Positions 33,851 through 47,210 of a stretch of 64,000 nt of DNA are shown piece by piece (the stretch's first letter is position 1; each line of letters opens with the position of its first letter). Made by a program: the position numbers and the translations under genes. The notes below the pieces were generated by a model. The model was not told where the DNA came from, did no database searches, and worked only from the letters and a program-made list of their open reading frames with translations. The DNA comes from Sclerodactyla briareus (taxonomy: Eukaryota; Echinodermata; Holothuroidea; Dendrochirotida; Sclerodactylidae): positions 1 to 64,000 of the forward strand of contig JAODTK010000666.1 in NCBI GenBank assembly GCA_026419785.1, in the 5' to 3' direction.

Positions 33851-36829
33851 AGCCCCACTATACAAGAAGTAATCCCTAAAGCACATCAGGACAACATCAA
33901 CAGTTCGCGTGACACGATTAGTGTATTCCGTCATGGAATGGTAATATTCTGCCCTGTTGGTAATTGGAAAGTTTTGACGAGGATCATGGGAAGCATTACG
34001 CAACGAATCACGACGGTCAACCCCCTCCCCCCGCCAATACTCCTCCCATCCCGTGGCCTACATCTGCAATGCACACTGCGGAATGATCTCTTCAAGACAT
34101 CGAACCAACATACCTAATCAGGCGGAAATAGTCGCATTTTTCTTCACAGTGGAATGTCTCGAAGGATACCAGAACTAAGGAATGAAACCCCTCTCGCAAT
34201 CATTGTAAAGCGCGTATACGTTTTGATATCGACGAAACGATTGCTTTATGGACTAGTCAGTTAGATACAGACATAGTAACGACGAATAATCGACTGAACT
34301 AAACGTTTCGCCCATTGACACGTGGAATATAACACCTTGTGATGCGGGTATTTTCGACGAGAATGCAGTGGTCAAGAGTAGCAAACTAGGTCCTCGACAT
34401 TCGATATTTTTATGCCGCGATGAGACTACGTAGACTCTGTGCAGCTCCCTCTGCTAAGTGGAAACCAATCCCTGAATCGTCAGAAAAGAGGGTATCCGAA
34501 TCAAATTCGTCTTGCCAATGCGAGCATTGCGTCTAATATAGTTTTGTCACAGAGTATCTGAATCTTAACAACGGTGTCATTTTTCAAGTGGGTAACGGTA
34601 ATCTCTACCATCTGGTTTTAGTCTATTGTCGAATACTGAGCAGCCTTCCGGGTACACAGTTGTATTATTCTCTCCATGTACATGTTTTCTTCTCCAATCA
34701 CATGTGAATGTACAAGGCAGGAACCATGCTTCAGTTTTGTGACAAATGAGTCCGTACGCTTGTAACTTCCAGCTTTTACAAAGCAATTACGGGAAGAAAA
34801 ACCCCAAAGAACCTTGCACGTTTGTGCAGAATATTGCTTCTTCTGGAAATCGAATATTCCACATCTGAATTGGAATGAAATTTTATGAAAAATTGTGAGC
34901 GCCAGGAAATAGCGTGTTCTTATTTTCCACAACCAAATGTAATGTTCAGAATGTTAGATGAAATAATTTATCGGGTGCTCAGGCTCATCAAAATAGCTGA
35001 AGCAAGATAACCACTCAGACCGGTAGTGCCTAATTTGATTAGATTATAGAAGCTACCATCCATAACACACCCTGCATCATGCAAATAGGGTCATAGACAG
35101 AGATAGCAGCACAAGGCGCGAGTCAATCGGCATCATTTCCCATACGGAAGTAATCTGCACTTGTCCAGTCATGGTGTGAACAGTGATAGTGGATCATATT
35201 CGCATTATTACTGCCATAATTATTAGTAACAATACGCATGCAAGAGTACGTAGGTTGTGCGGTGTGTGTATTCAAAAGACAAGGGTAGTTATCGCACTAA
35301 CTATCAGTACTGAACCATAACCTTTGATCTATACTTCCCATCCTATCTGCCATGCTGTTATGGTTCGCAGTCGACCTAATTGCATATGCACGAGTGGATG
35401 ACAATGACGAAGTGCATCGTGTATATTTCGTTACAGCGATGTCGAAACTATCTCGTCATCTTCATCATTTATTGGTAAATTATCCCTCGGGTATTCCCCT
35501 GTTTTTCCGCTCGGAAGTTCGCAAAGTTTGTTTTTCTCAATCTAGTGGCTGATATCAGATTCGTTAACGACTCTATGTAATCCCTAATGCAACGTAAAGC
35601 CATTTCGTTTCAGAGCTGTTGCTCCGCCACTGCTACGAAAATATCTAGCCACGAATACACTCTCGTCTAGCTGATTACAGAGCTAGTCCTCTGGTCATGC
35701 CACACGGAGAACGTTTCGCCTAATTTCCCAAGCTCTCCGCGCGCGTAGAGGATACTGCTTCATTCTGTAGACTAGCGGGCGCGGAAAGACACGTATGGAG
35801 TAACACTTATCACTGCCTCACGCAATGGAAAGGCCGCTGGATTTAAATTGCTGTAACTTTATTGTGTCGATGTTTTTTCCTGTCACAACGGAGTTGAAGT
35901 TCACTCAGCCTTCACTGCCTTGGTTGGGAACGATGATTGTGTGAATACCTGACCAATATCATATATGTATAACCGGCTGTTTTTCATGTGGGAAGAGGAC
36001 AACAACAAACGAACGCCTCGCAGTCAGGTCCTATGTACTCCATACCAGTTTTCCAACCCGGACACACAGAAAAATAGTGGTATTCCGTGTTACAGAAATT
36101 CATGACTACTTGGAGAGGTGTGCCTACCAAGCTATACCCCGAATCGTGGGAATCTGAAGAAACCTTTCAGCCTCGACGGACGCCCCGTGGTCTGTAGTTT
36201 CTAATACTATGTTCCGATATAGGGCAACGCCCTGTGACCCTCAGCGTATATCAATTAAGAACACTCTCTTACGATGGGCGTTTGGAGGGGTCTGAAAACC
36301 CCAAAACACTTACCAGACACAAAGAGTCCGCGATCGGACTGCTGTAGTTGAATGGAATACAACAAATATAAACCAAATTTAATTGGATCCCGGCGGATTG
36401 CACACCTCATGCACATCTGCAACATTATTTTTTGTTGGGAAGGATATTCAGGGCTACTTTACAGCTTTAGATTGAATAAAATAACATTCATATTCTGTGG
36501 TCAAGAAACAATGTTTATGAAATAGCTTTCTGTAATTTGTTTGTTTTGTTCACAGACTTCAGGGAGCACCCAACGTAACCATGTAACCACAATACAAACT
36601 AAAAAAGATTTACGAGTCTTTTGTGCGCCGTATTTCGTGTCTGTACAATAAACAAAATATACACCACTCCTGGTGATCGCAAAGTACCGTTGTGATCATC
36701 CGGTTGTGCAATGGGATTGTATTGTTTTCACTAGGGATTGTTAGTATGGGTGCATTCCTTGGCCATAAATTATAAAATATACACTTTTCTTTCATTTGCA
36801 TAATTTCATCAACTCTTTACACCCCTTGG
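33851..36829. other. unassigned DNA
   Basis: About 3 kb with no recognised gene, RNA or repeat. Minus-strand frames at 34577-34932 overlap in two frames without motifs. Confidence 0.4.
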
Positions 36830-37370
36830 TCCGACTGTTTCAAATGTCAATTCGGAATCCGTGCATCTGTTGGCACTTCGTCCAGCAAAATGTCACATAT
36901 ACTCATTAATGTGATAATATGGAGGTCGTTTCCTACGTTGTCTGAGTAAGAGCATCGCCCAATTTATCTAAGGTATTCCACCCAAAATAAATGGTTTATT
37001 TTTACAATATGTTCTCATATACGAAGCCATTAGGTTTCTCGGTCACTACAGAATCAGTTTACTAATGTTTCCATTACGCGGTTGAATACTCCACCGTTCG
37101 AATGGACCGTAATAAATAACTCAGTCAAAATTTCCCGGAAACTAATTAGGCGTCGTCCACATGCACTGGCAAACGTCACAATAACAGTGTATTCCGGATA
37201 TTCAGTAGATGCGATAATGTGAAGGCAAGGTATTAAGTCCTGTCCAAGTAAGAGTATCACCTAAATTTATATTCTCCCAAAATATGAGGTGGGTATTTTA
37301 CAATACTGTCCACTAGTACAAAAGCAATCGGGATTTTTTTCCGTTAACCAACGAAAACCAGTTGAATAAA
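36830..37370 (+). repeat. tandem duplication, about 300-bp unit, two copies
   Basis: 'GTGATAATATGGAGG' (36910) and 'GCGATAATGTGAAGG' (37210), then 'GAGTAAGAGCATC/AAGTAAGAGTATC', 'CCCAAAATAAATGG/CCCAAAATATGAGG' and 'TTTTACAATA' recur in order at a 300-base offset. The copies are diverged. Confidence 0.65.
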
Positions 37371-37498
37371 GAGAGGAAATCGTAGTCCACTATATTTTGG
37401 ATATCACCGCAGCAGTTTGTTACCTTTACGACTTGTATGTTTTTATTAGCTCAGGATTTCTTCGCGAATACTTTCCCAGTAGGATAATTATACATTCG

Positions 37499-38020
37499 AA
37501 CTAGACATGTGTAGTCGGGTAACCCGCCCACGGGTATATCCCTGCTTTTGAGCAATCATGGGAGAAGTATCTACCACCCCATAAAGACCTCTTTTGGGTC
37601 AGAAACCAAGGATATCCTTCCTCTCCCCAGGTGTTTGTTGTCATCCATGGAAAGTTACAGAAAAGTCACATGAATTATCCAATTTGACCCATGATGGCCT
37701 TGAAACGACCTTTACTTTGTCGGAACAAAATGTAGCCCCATCCTCCAAGTTTCGTTAAAGTCCGACTAACTTGAAATTTTGAGTACATTTAGTGCAAATT
37801 AGCGCCCACCGCCCCCCCAGCATTGTCACTGATAAATGCTCAATTTCGAACTATCCGAGATTCCATTGGGGGCGCCTTATGTGTCCCAAGTTCCAGATCA
37901 ATCGGATAAAGCGTTAAAGAGTTATTGCGCTAACAGCCTAAAGTTTCCGCGGCGGCGGAGCCTGAGACGGCGGGTGGCGGCTACACACACCAAAACCATA
38001 ATAATCCCCGATATAACGCC
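37499..38020 (-). repeat. dispersed repeat C, copy 2 (inverted)
   Basis: Reading the minus strand from 38020: 'GGGGATTATTATGGTTTTGG', a GCC-rich block, 'AACTCTTTAACGCTTTATCC', 'AATCTCGGATAGTTCG', through 'GTTACCCGACTACACATG' at the end. Both ends match copy 1, defining the full unit as about 510-520 bases. Confidence 0.8.
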
Positions 38021-38519
38021 TATATATTCCCATTACTGAACGATATCTTTGAACGGCCTTGTGATGTTCAGCACGTCGCGTTGCTGAATAAATCCTAGCG
38101 GCTTCGTGAATCATTAATAATACGAATTGCTTCTCCGTAGCCGTCAAAGTGATCTATGAGCACGTCCCGACTTTATTGATCTCTGTGGGATTTTTCCTTC
38201 CAAGAAGAATATTTAAAAGGTAATTCCAAATCATAACATTGCTATAGGGTTATCACAAAAATACACTATACCATAGCTATTGCACATTTTTGGGTTCTTT
38301 ATCTATTGTTTTAACAATGGGCCAGTGAACAATCAACAGTGCACACTAGGCGAATTGACAGTTCTAAGTGCACATATCGTGGTGAAAATCAATAGGCAGT
38401 GCTCAGCCTTCCTTTTCAATCAACACATTGATACTTTTGGAAACCAAGTAACTTCCATCTCTATGGATTTTGTCGTTTTAGAGTGGGTGGGTGAATTTTC
38501 ATGTTAGTAGGTTAGCATT

Positions 38520-38960
38520 TCTAATTCTGTGAGCTTTCAATTGGTCTATTGAACTATGCCATAGAGCGTTCGCATACGTACCACATGATTGGACGAATCC
38601 GATAATGGTCTCTGCATTGCTGAACATTCGAATATGGAACAATGCTTCCGATAATGAAGAGGCAGAAAGTACTGTTCAAACGATAGTTTCAGCGTGTGGG
38701 TCCGGACCTTACTAATGCTCATATGTGCAACATATGTAACACATCAGTGGGAGAAGTCCGATAGTAGTGTCTGCATTTCTGTATATTCGAATATGAACAG
38801 TGTTTCGATAGCAGTTTTGAGTACTAATATCCCCATGAAATCAGCGCGCTTTCGATTTTCGCAACAAATACATCCTTTTTAAATTCAGAGTTTTCGTTGG
38901 ATTGCGGCATGCTCGATCAGTACCACGTATGCATATGGATAATAATGTTTCGATACTGAG
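38520..38960 (+). repeat. degenerate tandem repeat, about 158-bp unit
   Basis: 'TCCGATAATGGTCTCTGCATT' and 'TCCGATAGTAGTGTCTGCATT' (quoted in part) start at about 38598 and 38757, each followed by 'CATTCGAATATG/TATTCGAATATG' and a 'TTTCGATA'-type word; a weaker third unit follows to about 38955. Confidence 0.6.
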
Positions 38961-41278
38961 CACATGATTGAAGATTTTACTTAGCCCACTTAATTTCCTA
39001 CTGTTTTGGCAGTTAGTACATGCACATCTCAGGCCAACGACACATGGCATCAATTCCTAATCCAATTTTTATTTACCGCCCTCGCTATCGCAACTGTTTG
39101 AACACATTACTCATACCATGTTCTCATATTGGGTCGTCCAAGTGAAGCTTTGCGTAGAATATATTTTTAGATGTCTTCCTGTTGATATTGTCCTAGGACC
39201 ATGTTTGGGGTGGAGTACGATTGGACTCATCGCCTCCGTCGACCTGCAACAACCTATGAACTGCAGTACCCGTGACCTCGGTGCTCCCGACGAGCAACTA
39301 GGCTAAAGTGATTACTGATGTTGATGTTATTGAATGCAAACTTGGTAGCTATCCAAAACAGCCCACCCTGTTATAGCTGGATTTCAGTGAGGGCATGTGA
39401 TAATCGCCACTGTCGCGGGTACAAGTTACTAAATAGTTAGTAACTACATAGTTTAGTACTGTTAGTTATTTCACTTTCCACTGTAATAAATATAAATGAC
39501 ACACTTTGCCTCTCATAATTCTGCAGACCTCTGGCGTCAGGATGGATATTTTCATAGACCACATGCCCTTCTACGTAACGAAGGGATACATTATCTTGTT
39601 TTCATCTATGTATCTTACGCAGGCGACGTCGAATCTAATGCAACACCCCATGATACGAAGACCTTGCTCAGCTTATTTAATCTCCAGGTGAGGGTGGACA
39701 AATTTCAGCGCTAAACATACTACAGCTGTCCCGTAATATTTGCCTATTTTCGCAAGAAACAAACTGAACTGGGATGACTCACCCAAACCTGTCGGCAACT
39801 CAACATTTATACTGCATCCCTAGTCTCGATATGAAATGTATCGACGATCCTTTCACACTTTCACAGCGATTACATATGCCATCGCCAGTACGAATTCACT
39901 TTCAATTTAGCTAACTACATAGTCCTACTGCCCAATTACTCTGCTGGCTTTTGTGTTTGCTTCATTTTCTAGCGGACTCCGCGCCCTTCGACAGCCGCAC
40001 TCGATGAATTCGTTAATCGATAACTAGAATCAACAATCATAACGAAAACTCATGTTCCATCTGAAAATTGATTTGAATCGGTTGTAACACCGTTCCTAAG
40101 AGAACGCTGAATCATCTGTCGCAACACATACCCTCCTGCAACCTTGCTCGTCTACACACAGACAACATCCTCTCCAAAGCAAGAGGACTTGAGATTTGAA
40201 CTATCATTACCGTCCTAATCTATCTTCAAGTTGGCGGATATTACTACCCGGCATTTATTTCCGGTTGTTTTTCAGCACTGCCTTATCCAGCGTTTAGTTA
40301 CAGTGTGGTCAGATATGCCAATAATGTTGCGTAGAATGACCTAGCTGCTCTCTCATCAGCAAGTGCTGTACTCGGTTGCCGAAGAATCGCTGCGACACTA
40401 CTGGTCACAATATTGTCCGACAGGATATGACGGGAAACCCAAGATACCCAACATGACGATATAACTGTATAACGTCTGTAACTGCTTTTCTTCCTGCAAC
40501 GAGTGAATCCATGTGAAGGAGTTGAAAACCGTGATCCGAACTTATATATCTGTTATATATATCTGTTATATCTAAGTCGCACATATATAGTCGATCCGAT
40601 GTTTGGAAACTAGAATTGCCGCCAACCTTGGCTTCTCCTCTGGTACATTCCCCTCACCATACGTGAGTCTAGGAATTTGAGTGAAAACCGACCTGGCCCT
40701 GCCTAAGGAATCGTTAAAATTTAATGACCAACCACACAATACAAACGTGCTTCGCGGTAAAATCTGCCCCCTGCTTCTCATTATGCACTTCCTTCGATAT
40801 GTTACTCTATGGTGCAGGAATCAGTCCTTCATTTCTTAGTTAGTAAGAAGTTCGTCTGCTCGTGGAGACCGCTAGTAAATTTGTCATTATCATTTTACAG
40901 AAAACACATTGTTTTGACATGACATATTTCCAGCCCCGTTGAAGCGATCGATATTAGGCCATATTGTTAGTAGTAGTAGTAGTAATGATAACAGTACACG
41001 TACTCTTTGTCATGTATATTTGATTTTCGAGTATACTGTATACGATGTCATGTTGATGCGTTGTCACATGCGTTTTGATGGTTGCACTGAGCTTTTGAAT
41101 GGATCATTCATCAAGCGTATTGTAACTAGGTCTCGGCAGGTGATTGTTTGTACAGAGCCTATTTGACAGATCCGATAGACATGGATTTCCAGCCTTCCCC
41201 GCCTTCATGCTGTGTCACCTGTGACGTCAGAAACTCTTATCGAATCGAAAGTGCATTGAATGTATATGTGTTTGACTA
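38961..41278. other. unassigned DNA
   Basis: No gene recognised. A short 'TATATATCTGT' repeat lies at about 40543-40572 and a TAG repeat at 40968-40983. Confidence 0.4.
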
Positions 41279-41337
41279 TGATGGAAGGTAGAAAGGAAGA
41301 AATAGGAAGAAAGAAAAGAAGGGAATTCAAGAGGGAA
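41279..41337 (+). repeat. purine tract (GGAAGAAA-like)
   Basis: Almost pure A/G over about 58 bases with GGAAGAAAG-type repeats. Confidence 0.75.
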
Positions 41338-43189
41338 TGACCAAATGCGCTGAATCGTATTCCCACTACCATTGAAACAGTTACCTACGCTCTCATGTAC
41401 TCGTCGCGCTCAGGTTATTGGAGACTGCCGCTTTTAAAACCACAGCTTATCTAGCGTACTCCCACTGCCTTCTGTAATAGGATAACTGATTACTGGAACT
41501 GGTATTACCGCCATGACTGTCATGAATGTCATAAACCAGATTATAGTGCGAAGAAATAATCGCGAATTAATGACAAATATTCGCTCGGAGCATCAGGTGT
41601 TGTGATATATTCACTCACGATTATTATGCCATCTGTTAAGTACTCCAGTCGATACTCCGTCATGTAGTCTTGGTCAGATGGTCTTGGTGTTAGGTATACA
41701 GATGCAACTGGCTTATGTAATAATGATAGTGATGGGATGTGATCATCAAAAACATGTTTACTTCGAGAATTTTTTTTTTTTTATGCGAGCCGGATGTATA
41801 CAGTTCCCCTAGGGATCTATTCCTTCATCGGGGAACGTACCTATAAGCCATGGGGAGATTCGAAACGATGAGTCTACCGCTATCGATGACATATGACATC
41901 CGCGACTATATCGGATGAGTTGACTTTTCATTGCAAAGTCCGGCTGAAGGTTTATCTTCACTATGTCTGTGTGTATCCAATCACCATGTTCTCTGCTCCA
42001 GTAGAAAGGTGACCTACTGTTACAGTCCCACGAATAAATTGACCTTCTGGTCATGCTGTTTCCCCTCCGTTACTTGTCTTCATTAGCATCATGCATGGAG
42101 TGAGAAACTTTCGCGCTCGCTACTGAGATGGGTAGGCTACTTATAGTATTAACTTTGTGCAAGGTTGGGTTTCGGGCAACCATGGATTAGCTGTTAAAAT
42201 CGTTGTTATGGCAGAACAGAGTGTCGCATGCACTTCTCTGCCAGTCGTTTCGAATTCCAAGGGTGGTTGGAGCACATATCCTAATAAACTGCGCCTTGCA
42301 ATATATTCCATCCATCATATCAACAACAGTGCTCGATTCTTCGGGTACCCTATTCGGTTGGGGTACCACGAACTAACCGTTCGCTGAACACCACCTTCAT
42401 TTCAAACGCAATTCCTAAAAATTCGGTTCATCCTTTGCAGTACCGGAGAAAGGAGGGTCCGTGTGGTAGGCAGAGTAGTACTATGTAACTAGACATGGAA
42501 AGGGGACCATGTCGCAATGCGCCCGAATTATTCCGACCTAATCTTGACATAACCAAACCAGTTCAGCTGCGCTATGCGAAGTGCCACTTCTGATCGTTCT
42601 ATACACAGGGGCAACCCCCCATTAGACAACTAACTACAGCGCGTCTCCTGACGCAGCTGTATATGACCCATAACAAATACACGTGTATCGTCACCTGAAC
42701 ATCGCTAATATAGCTGAAATCTAGTCTACCATTAGCTAGTAGATCTCGTCCTTGCCATGAATGATTAGATTGGCTCTATTTACGCCTCAGGTATTTTTCC
42801 TCTTTCCCTCACTAATTGCCGTGCGGCGGTCTTTGAGATGGAGATGATTCATCTATATCTCAAACGTTCCTCCTTGGATTCAGGGCGGGCCTTCTCGCAT
42901 ATTTTGATATTTGATCGTACACAAATTTAGGTTGCTGAAGTGAAGTGGATGTCAACAGTGTCAGTGGGTCTGGAGTGGTCCACAATTGCCTGTTAATAAA
43001 ACATATAGATACATAAAGAACTTGCATACAATACAAAATACACAGAGCACGGACACTGCATGTGCACCCAGTCAGGTTGATGTACCTTCCTAAACTTGTA
43101 ACTATTCGAGACCGCGACAAGTTATGCCTTGGTTTCACCTGTGACAGTCACGGAATTCCGAAACTTTTCGGCTTTCCGATTAGTGATTT
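41338..43189. other. unassigned DNA
   Basis: T run at 41771-41782. Short frames on both strands (41809-42054, 42157-42387, 42860-43138) have no known motif. Confidence 0.4.
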
Positions 43190-43760
43190 TTGATTCCTTG
43201 ACGAATCTATGCAGTCATGCCTGTGTGATGTATGTTACGACCCAGCTTGTAAAACGATAACTCGACGCCACTAGATTGATGACGCCAAACTTTGGTATAT
43301 TGTTCCCCATGATGAGTACATGAATCCTATTGGTTTTTGGGGTCATGTCAGAGGGCGTCTGAGGTCGCCAGAGGTCAAAGTCTGTGAACTTTGTAAACAC
43401 GATAAGTCCAGAATGGTTGGTCTGATCAAGTTGAAATTTGGTGTATACTTTCTTACGGGGAGTTACAGTAAATCCAATAGTTTTTTTGGTTTTGTGTCGG
43501 GGGTGAATTTTGGTCAAAAATTGAAAATTTGTGAAAAGTCGAGATTTTGGCCAATTTTTTGGCTTGTAACCACTATAACTCGACCCCCCTGTTAGATGAG
43601 CTCACACTTTGTGTGTTCCGCATGATGAGTACACGAACCCTTTTTTTTTTGGGGGGGGGGGTCAGGTTAGAGGTCACCAGAGGTCCAGGTCTGAAATATG
43701 GAAATTTGGTGTGTAACTTCTTATCAAGAGCACAGGAACCCTATTGGTTGGTTTGAAAAT
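43190..43760 (+). repeat. family A tandem repeat, about 140-150-bp units
   Basis: 'GTAAAACGATAACTCGACG', 'AAACACGATAAGTCCAGA' and 'CACTATAACTCGACCC' start at about 43250, 43395 and 43571. Each is followed by 'GATGAGTACA(T/C)GAA', 'CCTATTGG/CCAATAG/CCCTTTTT' and 'GGTC...AGAGG' words. It includes a T/G homopolymer pair at 43640-43660. Frames on both strands are repeat translations. Confidence 0.8.
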
Positions 43761-45644
43761 ATGGGCTGGTCCAATCTGCCATTTGTCCTTGTGTCTGGCT
43801 ATATGTTTTCAGAAAGAGTCAGAAATCACTAAGCCTTTTGGCTCTCTGGTCTATCCAGTTGCCATTACATTCGGTCAATTGCACAAGGCACAATCCAACA
43901 CATCTGCAGTTGAATGTTCGAGTCATGCAGTTACTCTTCTTCTTCCTTAGCATGCTCAGCCGATTAACAGATGTGGTCCTTCGTATCATTAATTAACAAA
44001 TACCGTGGGCGGGTTCAGGAATACCTCATGCATGCGTATATACGACTTTCTGTCACTATCATTTTGGAAGTAGTAATTTTTCTTAGTATTCGTGTCAACA
44101 ATCACACATCGGTGTATGGATTGCTCCGGAGTTTCAGATTCTGATATGGCTTCACTACTCTTCATGATCACGCAACAAATCTCTAGTAAGCATTAAATGA
44201 CGTACAGTCGAATCTGGTGATTAATACTAATAAATTATTGATGAAGACTCATTTTGAACACCAAGATGGTTAGGCGATGTTTTCACTGGCCAGTAGTCAG
44301 TACATGCAGTGTCACTCCCGTGGGAAAATGAACATCGATTTGTACGAGCTACATCACCTGTGGTGCACTGATCATAAGTGGAACTGATGCGCACGAAATA
44401 CGTCACAAGATACTTGGTTGGGCGCCAGGCGCAATCCATGTCTCACAAACGAAACATATAATACTAATGTTTTCGCTGGACCATAATTATGTAATGTTTT
44501 TCTTTGCGATCCATCCATCAGTCAAGAATGTTAAAATATTGACTACAGGCGAGATCCACTAAAATAGACTGTATTTCGCTGGTCAGAGCAAATCATGCAA
44601 ATGGGATCGCCCCCCCCCCCCCCCCCCCCCCCACCCAGCTAAATATCCCCAGTGTTTTTTATGTTTGCGGTGATAAGATTTCGTAATCGTTTGAGCTTTT
44701 GTGGTTCCTCTTGAAAGCCACCGCACGTCGCAAACCTTGGATATTTCCATTGATCTAATATGCCACCCGGCTTCATACTGCTCCACACGAGCTGGATGTT
44801 GACTACTACACAGGCTAGTTTAGTGATCCGTGGTTTACACTGTGTCTGTAGATCAGTATTTATGAGACGTTACTGATGGTGCAATATTCGTACCACGAAA
44901 TCAGCCTATGACACGTATTCAAAACTTCACAGTCCTCCATCCGAACAGATGCAGAGGTGTCTATGTAATGTATTCACTCTCTGTTATGATCTTCCTCCAT
45001 CTACTAAAATTCCACAGATGCGACTACACTAACTCGCTCGCCCGGTAATAGGATTTTCTCCATCCGCAACTATCCGAATTGGAAATTTCAACGAGTAAGC
45101 TCGGTACCATGATACAATAAAATTCATTCATCCTCGCTAGCGCGGGAGTCATAATATATTGGGAACTGAAACCAGATCTGGAGCATATCCATATCTCTAC
45201 GGGTATCTCTCTTTGAGGATATGAAAAGCGACAATTCTCAACCCCCCCCCCCCCCCCTCCACAGGCGCAGCCTATGGGTATCCGACTACTGTGCTTCACA
45301 TCGAATATTTGGTTTTTCGTTGTATTCCTCCAGTTGAAACTGTTGGGAGGTGATATCGAATGTTCTTAATTTTTAAATCTATCATTTTGTCAACACTGAT
45401 TTGAAGAAAAAAAATCCAAATAATCAAACGTGTAGACTGGCTGCTTCGGGTGTGTATATGCAGCTGAGATCAGCAATAGCCTCTACTTGTCTCACTTGAA
45501 CGTTAAAAAAACGTTGTTATGCGCATGTGCCCGTGGTAATGATATACTGTATAGTGGGGAAATACGTATTGTGGGGATTATATTTGATTCGCATAATTTA
45601 TGCATATTTGTTAGGATTGTCTCAACACTTGGTGAGTACTAATA
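43761..45644. other. unassigned DNA with long poly-C runs
   Basis: C runs at 44610-44632 and 45242-45257 are the longest homopolymers in the window. The Gly-rich minus-strand frames across them are artefacts. No gene recognised. Confidence 0.5.
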
Positions 45645-45700
45645 ATATAAAGTCTTATATAGCGCACACATCCAGCAAACAGCTGCTCGGCTCAAGGCGC
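45645..45700 (+). repeat. possible short dispersed element ('ATATAGCGC' type)
   Basis: 'AAAGTCTTATATAGCGCACA' followed by 'GGCTCAAGGCGC' resembles a short sequence I associate with dispersed repeats in marine animals. Only one copy is in this window, so the call rests on recollection of the motif and is weak. A 126-codon frame crossing it (45527-45907) is therefore doubtful. Confidence 0.25.
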
Positions 45701-46499
45701 CACAACACTCCAACCGCTCGTTGGAACAAGTACCACTCGACAGGTCCCGGAGAGAATATTGCTTTGTATATCAGCGCCGTTGTACTCGGGTCCCCATTTA
45801 TAACCCTTGGTTGCCGAAAGCAGTTTGAGAATAATACCTTGCTCAATGGTACTAACAGGGACCGCAACCCAACAAACCTCTGGATTACGAGCCTCAAAGA
45901 AGGTTGACCGCAGTTCATTCACGCCGCCCTCACTCTTTGTTTATTGTTCTAGTGACTGTTTCAGCTATGCTCATTCTCCTTCGTAGAATATTCTGCGTAA
46001 TCCATGATCCGTGATCGTTTGTCACATTTAAACCTGCATGCATGTTTCGAGATTTATCATCGAGGCACTCTTCAAAAGAAGAAAAGACCTTACGGTACCA
46101 TATCCATGAGGAATGTATTAGGCTCTGATTGCCCCTGGGAGGGTGGCGGCGGCGGCTTCAAGGATCAAATTTTATTTCAGCGTTTTATACTACTTACTTC
46201 AAAAGTCAATCCACGCGCGTCGCAATAGTACCACTATACCCATGATACATTTTGGCCTTATCAATGTATGGATACCATTACATATGTATATTAGTCACCG
46301 CATTCAATTCGGAACTAAAATTGCAATCAAGGACTGCGACGAACTGGGCGAACTGAATCAAATCCGCGTTCTTCGTGTAACGAGTGATCATAGAGCTGGC
46401 GCACCATCTCCAGTAGTCGTCTGCATGTGCGTGCACTCTACTATCACTTGTGCCAGGTATCCTACATGGATGCTGAATAATTGGTCGAATATTCCTTAG

Positions 46500-46745
46500 A
46501 ATAGCACATGTCAATCGTGGACCATGGGTCAAATCGAGCAAGAGGTGGTCAGAAGCTCGAATCTAATTTCTTTAGTTAGGTCCACGTTCGGCAGGTGGAA
46601 CCGATGCAGTTCCATGCACATGAATGGTTGGAGTTCATTCTTGGTATATGTTTCGCCAATGGTTGGAGTACTGATCCCTATTGTTTTTGGGTTTTTATCA
46701 GCTCAAACTATCAGAGTCAAGAGAGTCAAGCGGGTCAAAGTTTAA
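46500..46745 (+). repeat. family A remnant
   Basis: 'GGTTGGAGTACTGATCCCTA' then 'TTGTTTTTGGG' and 'GAGTCAAGCGGGTCAAAG' follow the family A word order. Confidence 0.5.
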
Positions 46746-46844
46746 CTGTATCGTAGCTTTCAGTAAATAGGCTAGGCTTACGTGTTTAATTATTTGCGTT
46801 GTATTTTGTAATTGTATTCGTATTCTTAACTGTTCCTAGCATAG

Positions 46845-47210
46845 TCACATTATTAATGCAGGATGCGTGGTATTCACAATTAGACGTATTGCAAGGAAAT
46901 ACGAACGGACAAATGTCTGGTGAATACCTAATAAGTGGAAAGCCGAATTAAACAGTGCTAGGGAGGTGACTGTTGTTCTACTGTTAATTGTTACAAATGG
47001 GAATACTTGATTTCCGTTGCCTCCCAAACAGGGGAGAGCGTCACGCAGCCGATCACAAACGATGCAGTAACCTTTTACGTGTGCCTCCTGTGAGTACCAT
47101 TCCTGAGTAGAGTTGTCAATAACGCCCCAGCTGTGCATGATAGGGTGAATAGCCTTCCACTTGTCCTGTTCAAGAAATACGTATCGTCTATCACATTTTA
47201 TGAGATTCAT
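46845..47210 (-). CDS. 121-codon open frame, function unknown
   Basis: The frame opens with ATG three codons after an in-frame TAA and runs 121 codons to TGA. The translation is reasonably balanced: an N-terminal charged part ('KCDRRYVFLEQDKWK'), two aromatic-rich segments ('HSWGV', 'QEWYSQEAH'), a CxxC ('CIVC', residues about 49-52) and a more hydrophobic C-terminal third. I do not recognise the family and see no signal peptide or catalytic motif. It lies outside recognised repeats. No promoter, splice sites or polyadenylation signal support expression; a chance frame or an exon fragment is possible. Confidence 0.2.
   Translation of the reverse strand: MNLIKCDRRYVFLEQDKWKAIHPIMHSWGVIDNSTQEWYSQEAHVKGYCIVCDRLRDALPCLGGNGNQVFPFVTINSRTTVTSLALFNSAFHLLGIHQTFVRSYFLAIRLIVNTTHPALIM

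Noticed and set aside
44583..45299. Gly-rich minus-strand frames
   Set aside because: The glycine runs are translations of the C homopolymers.
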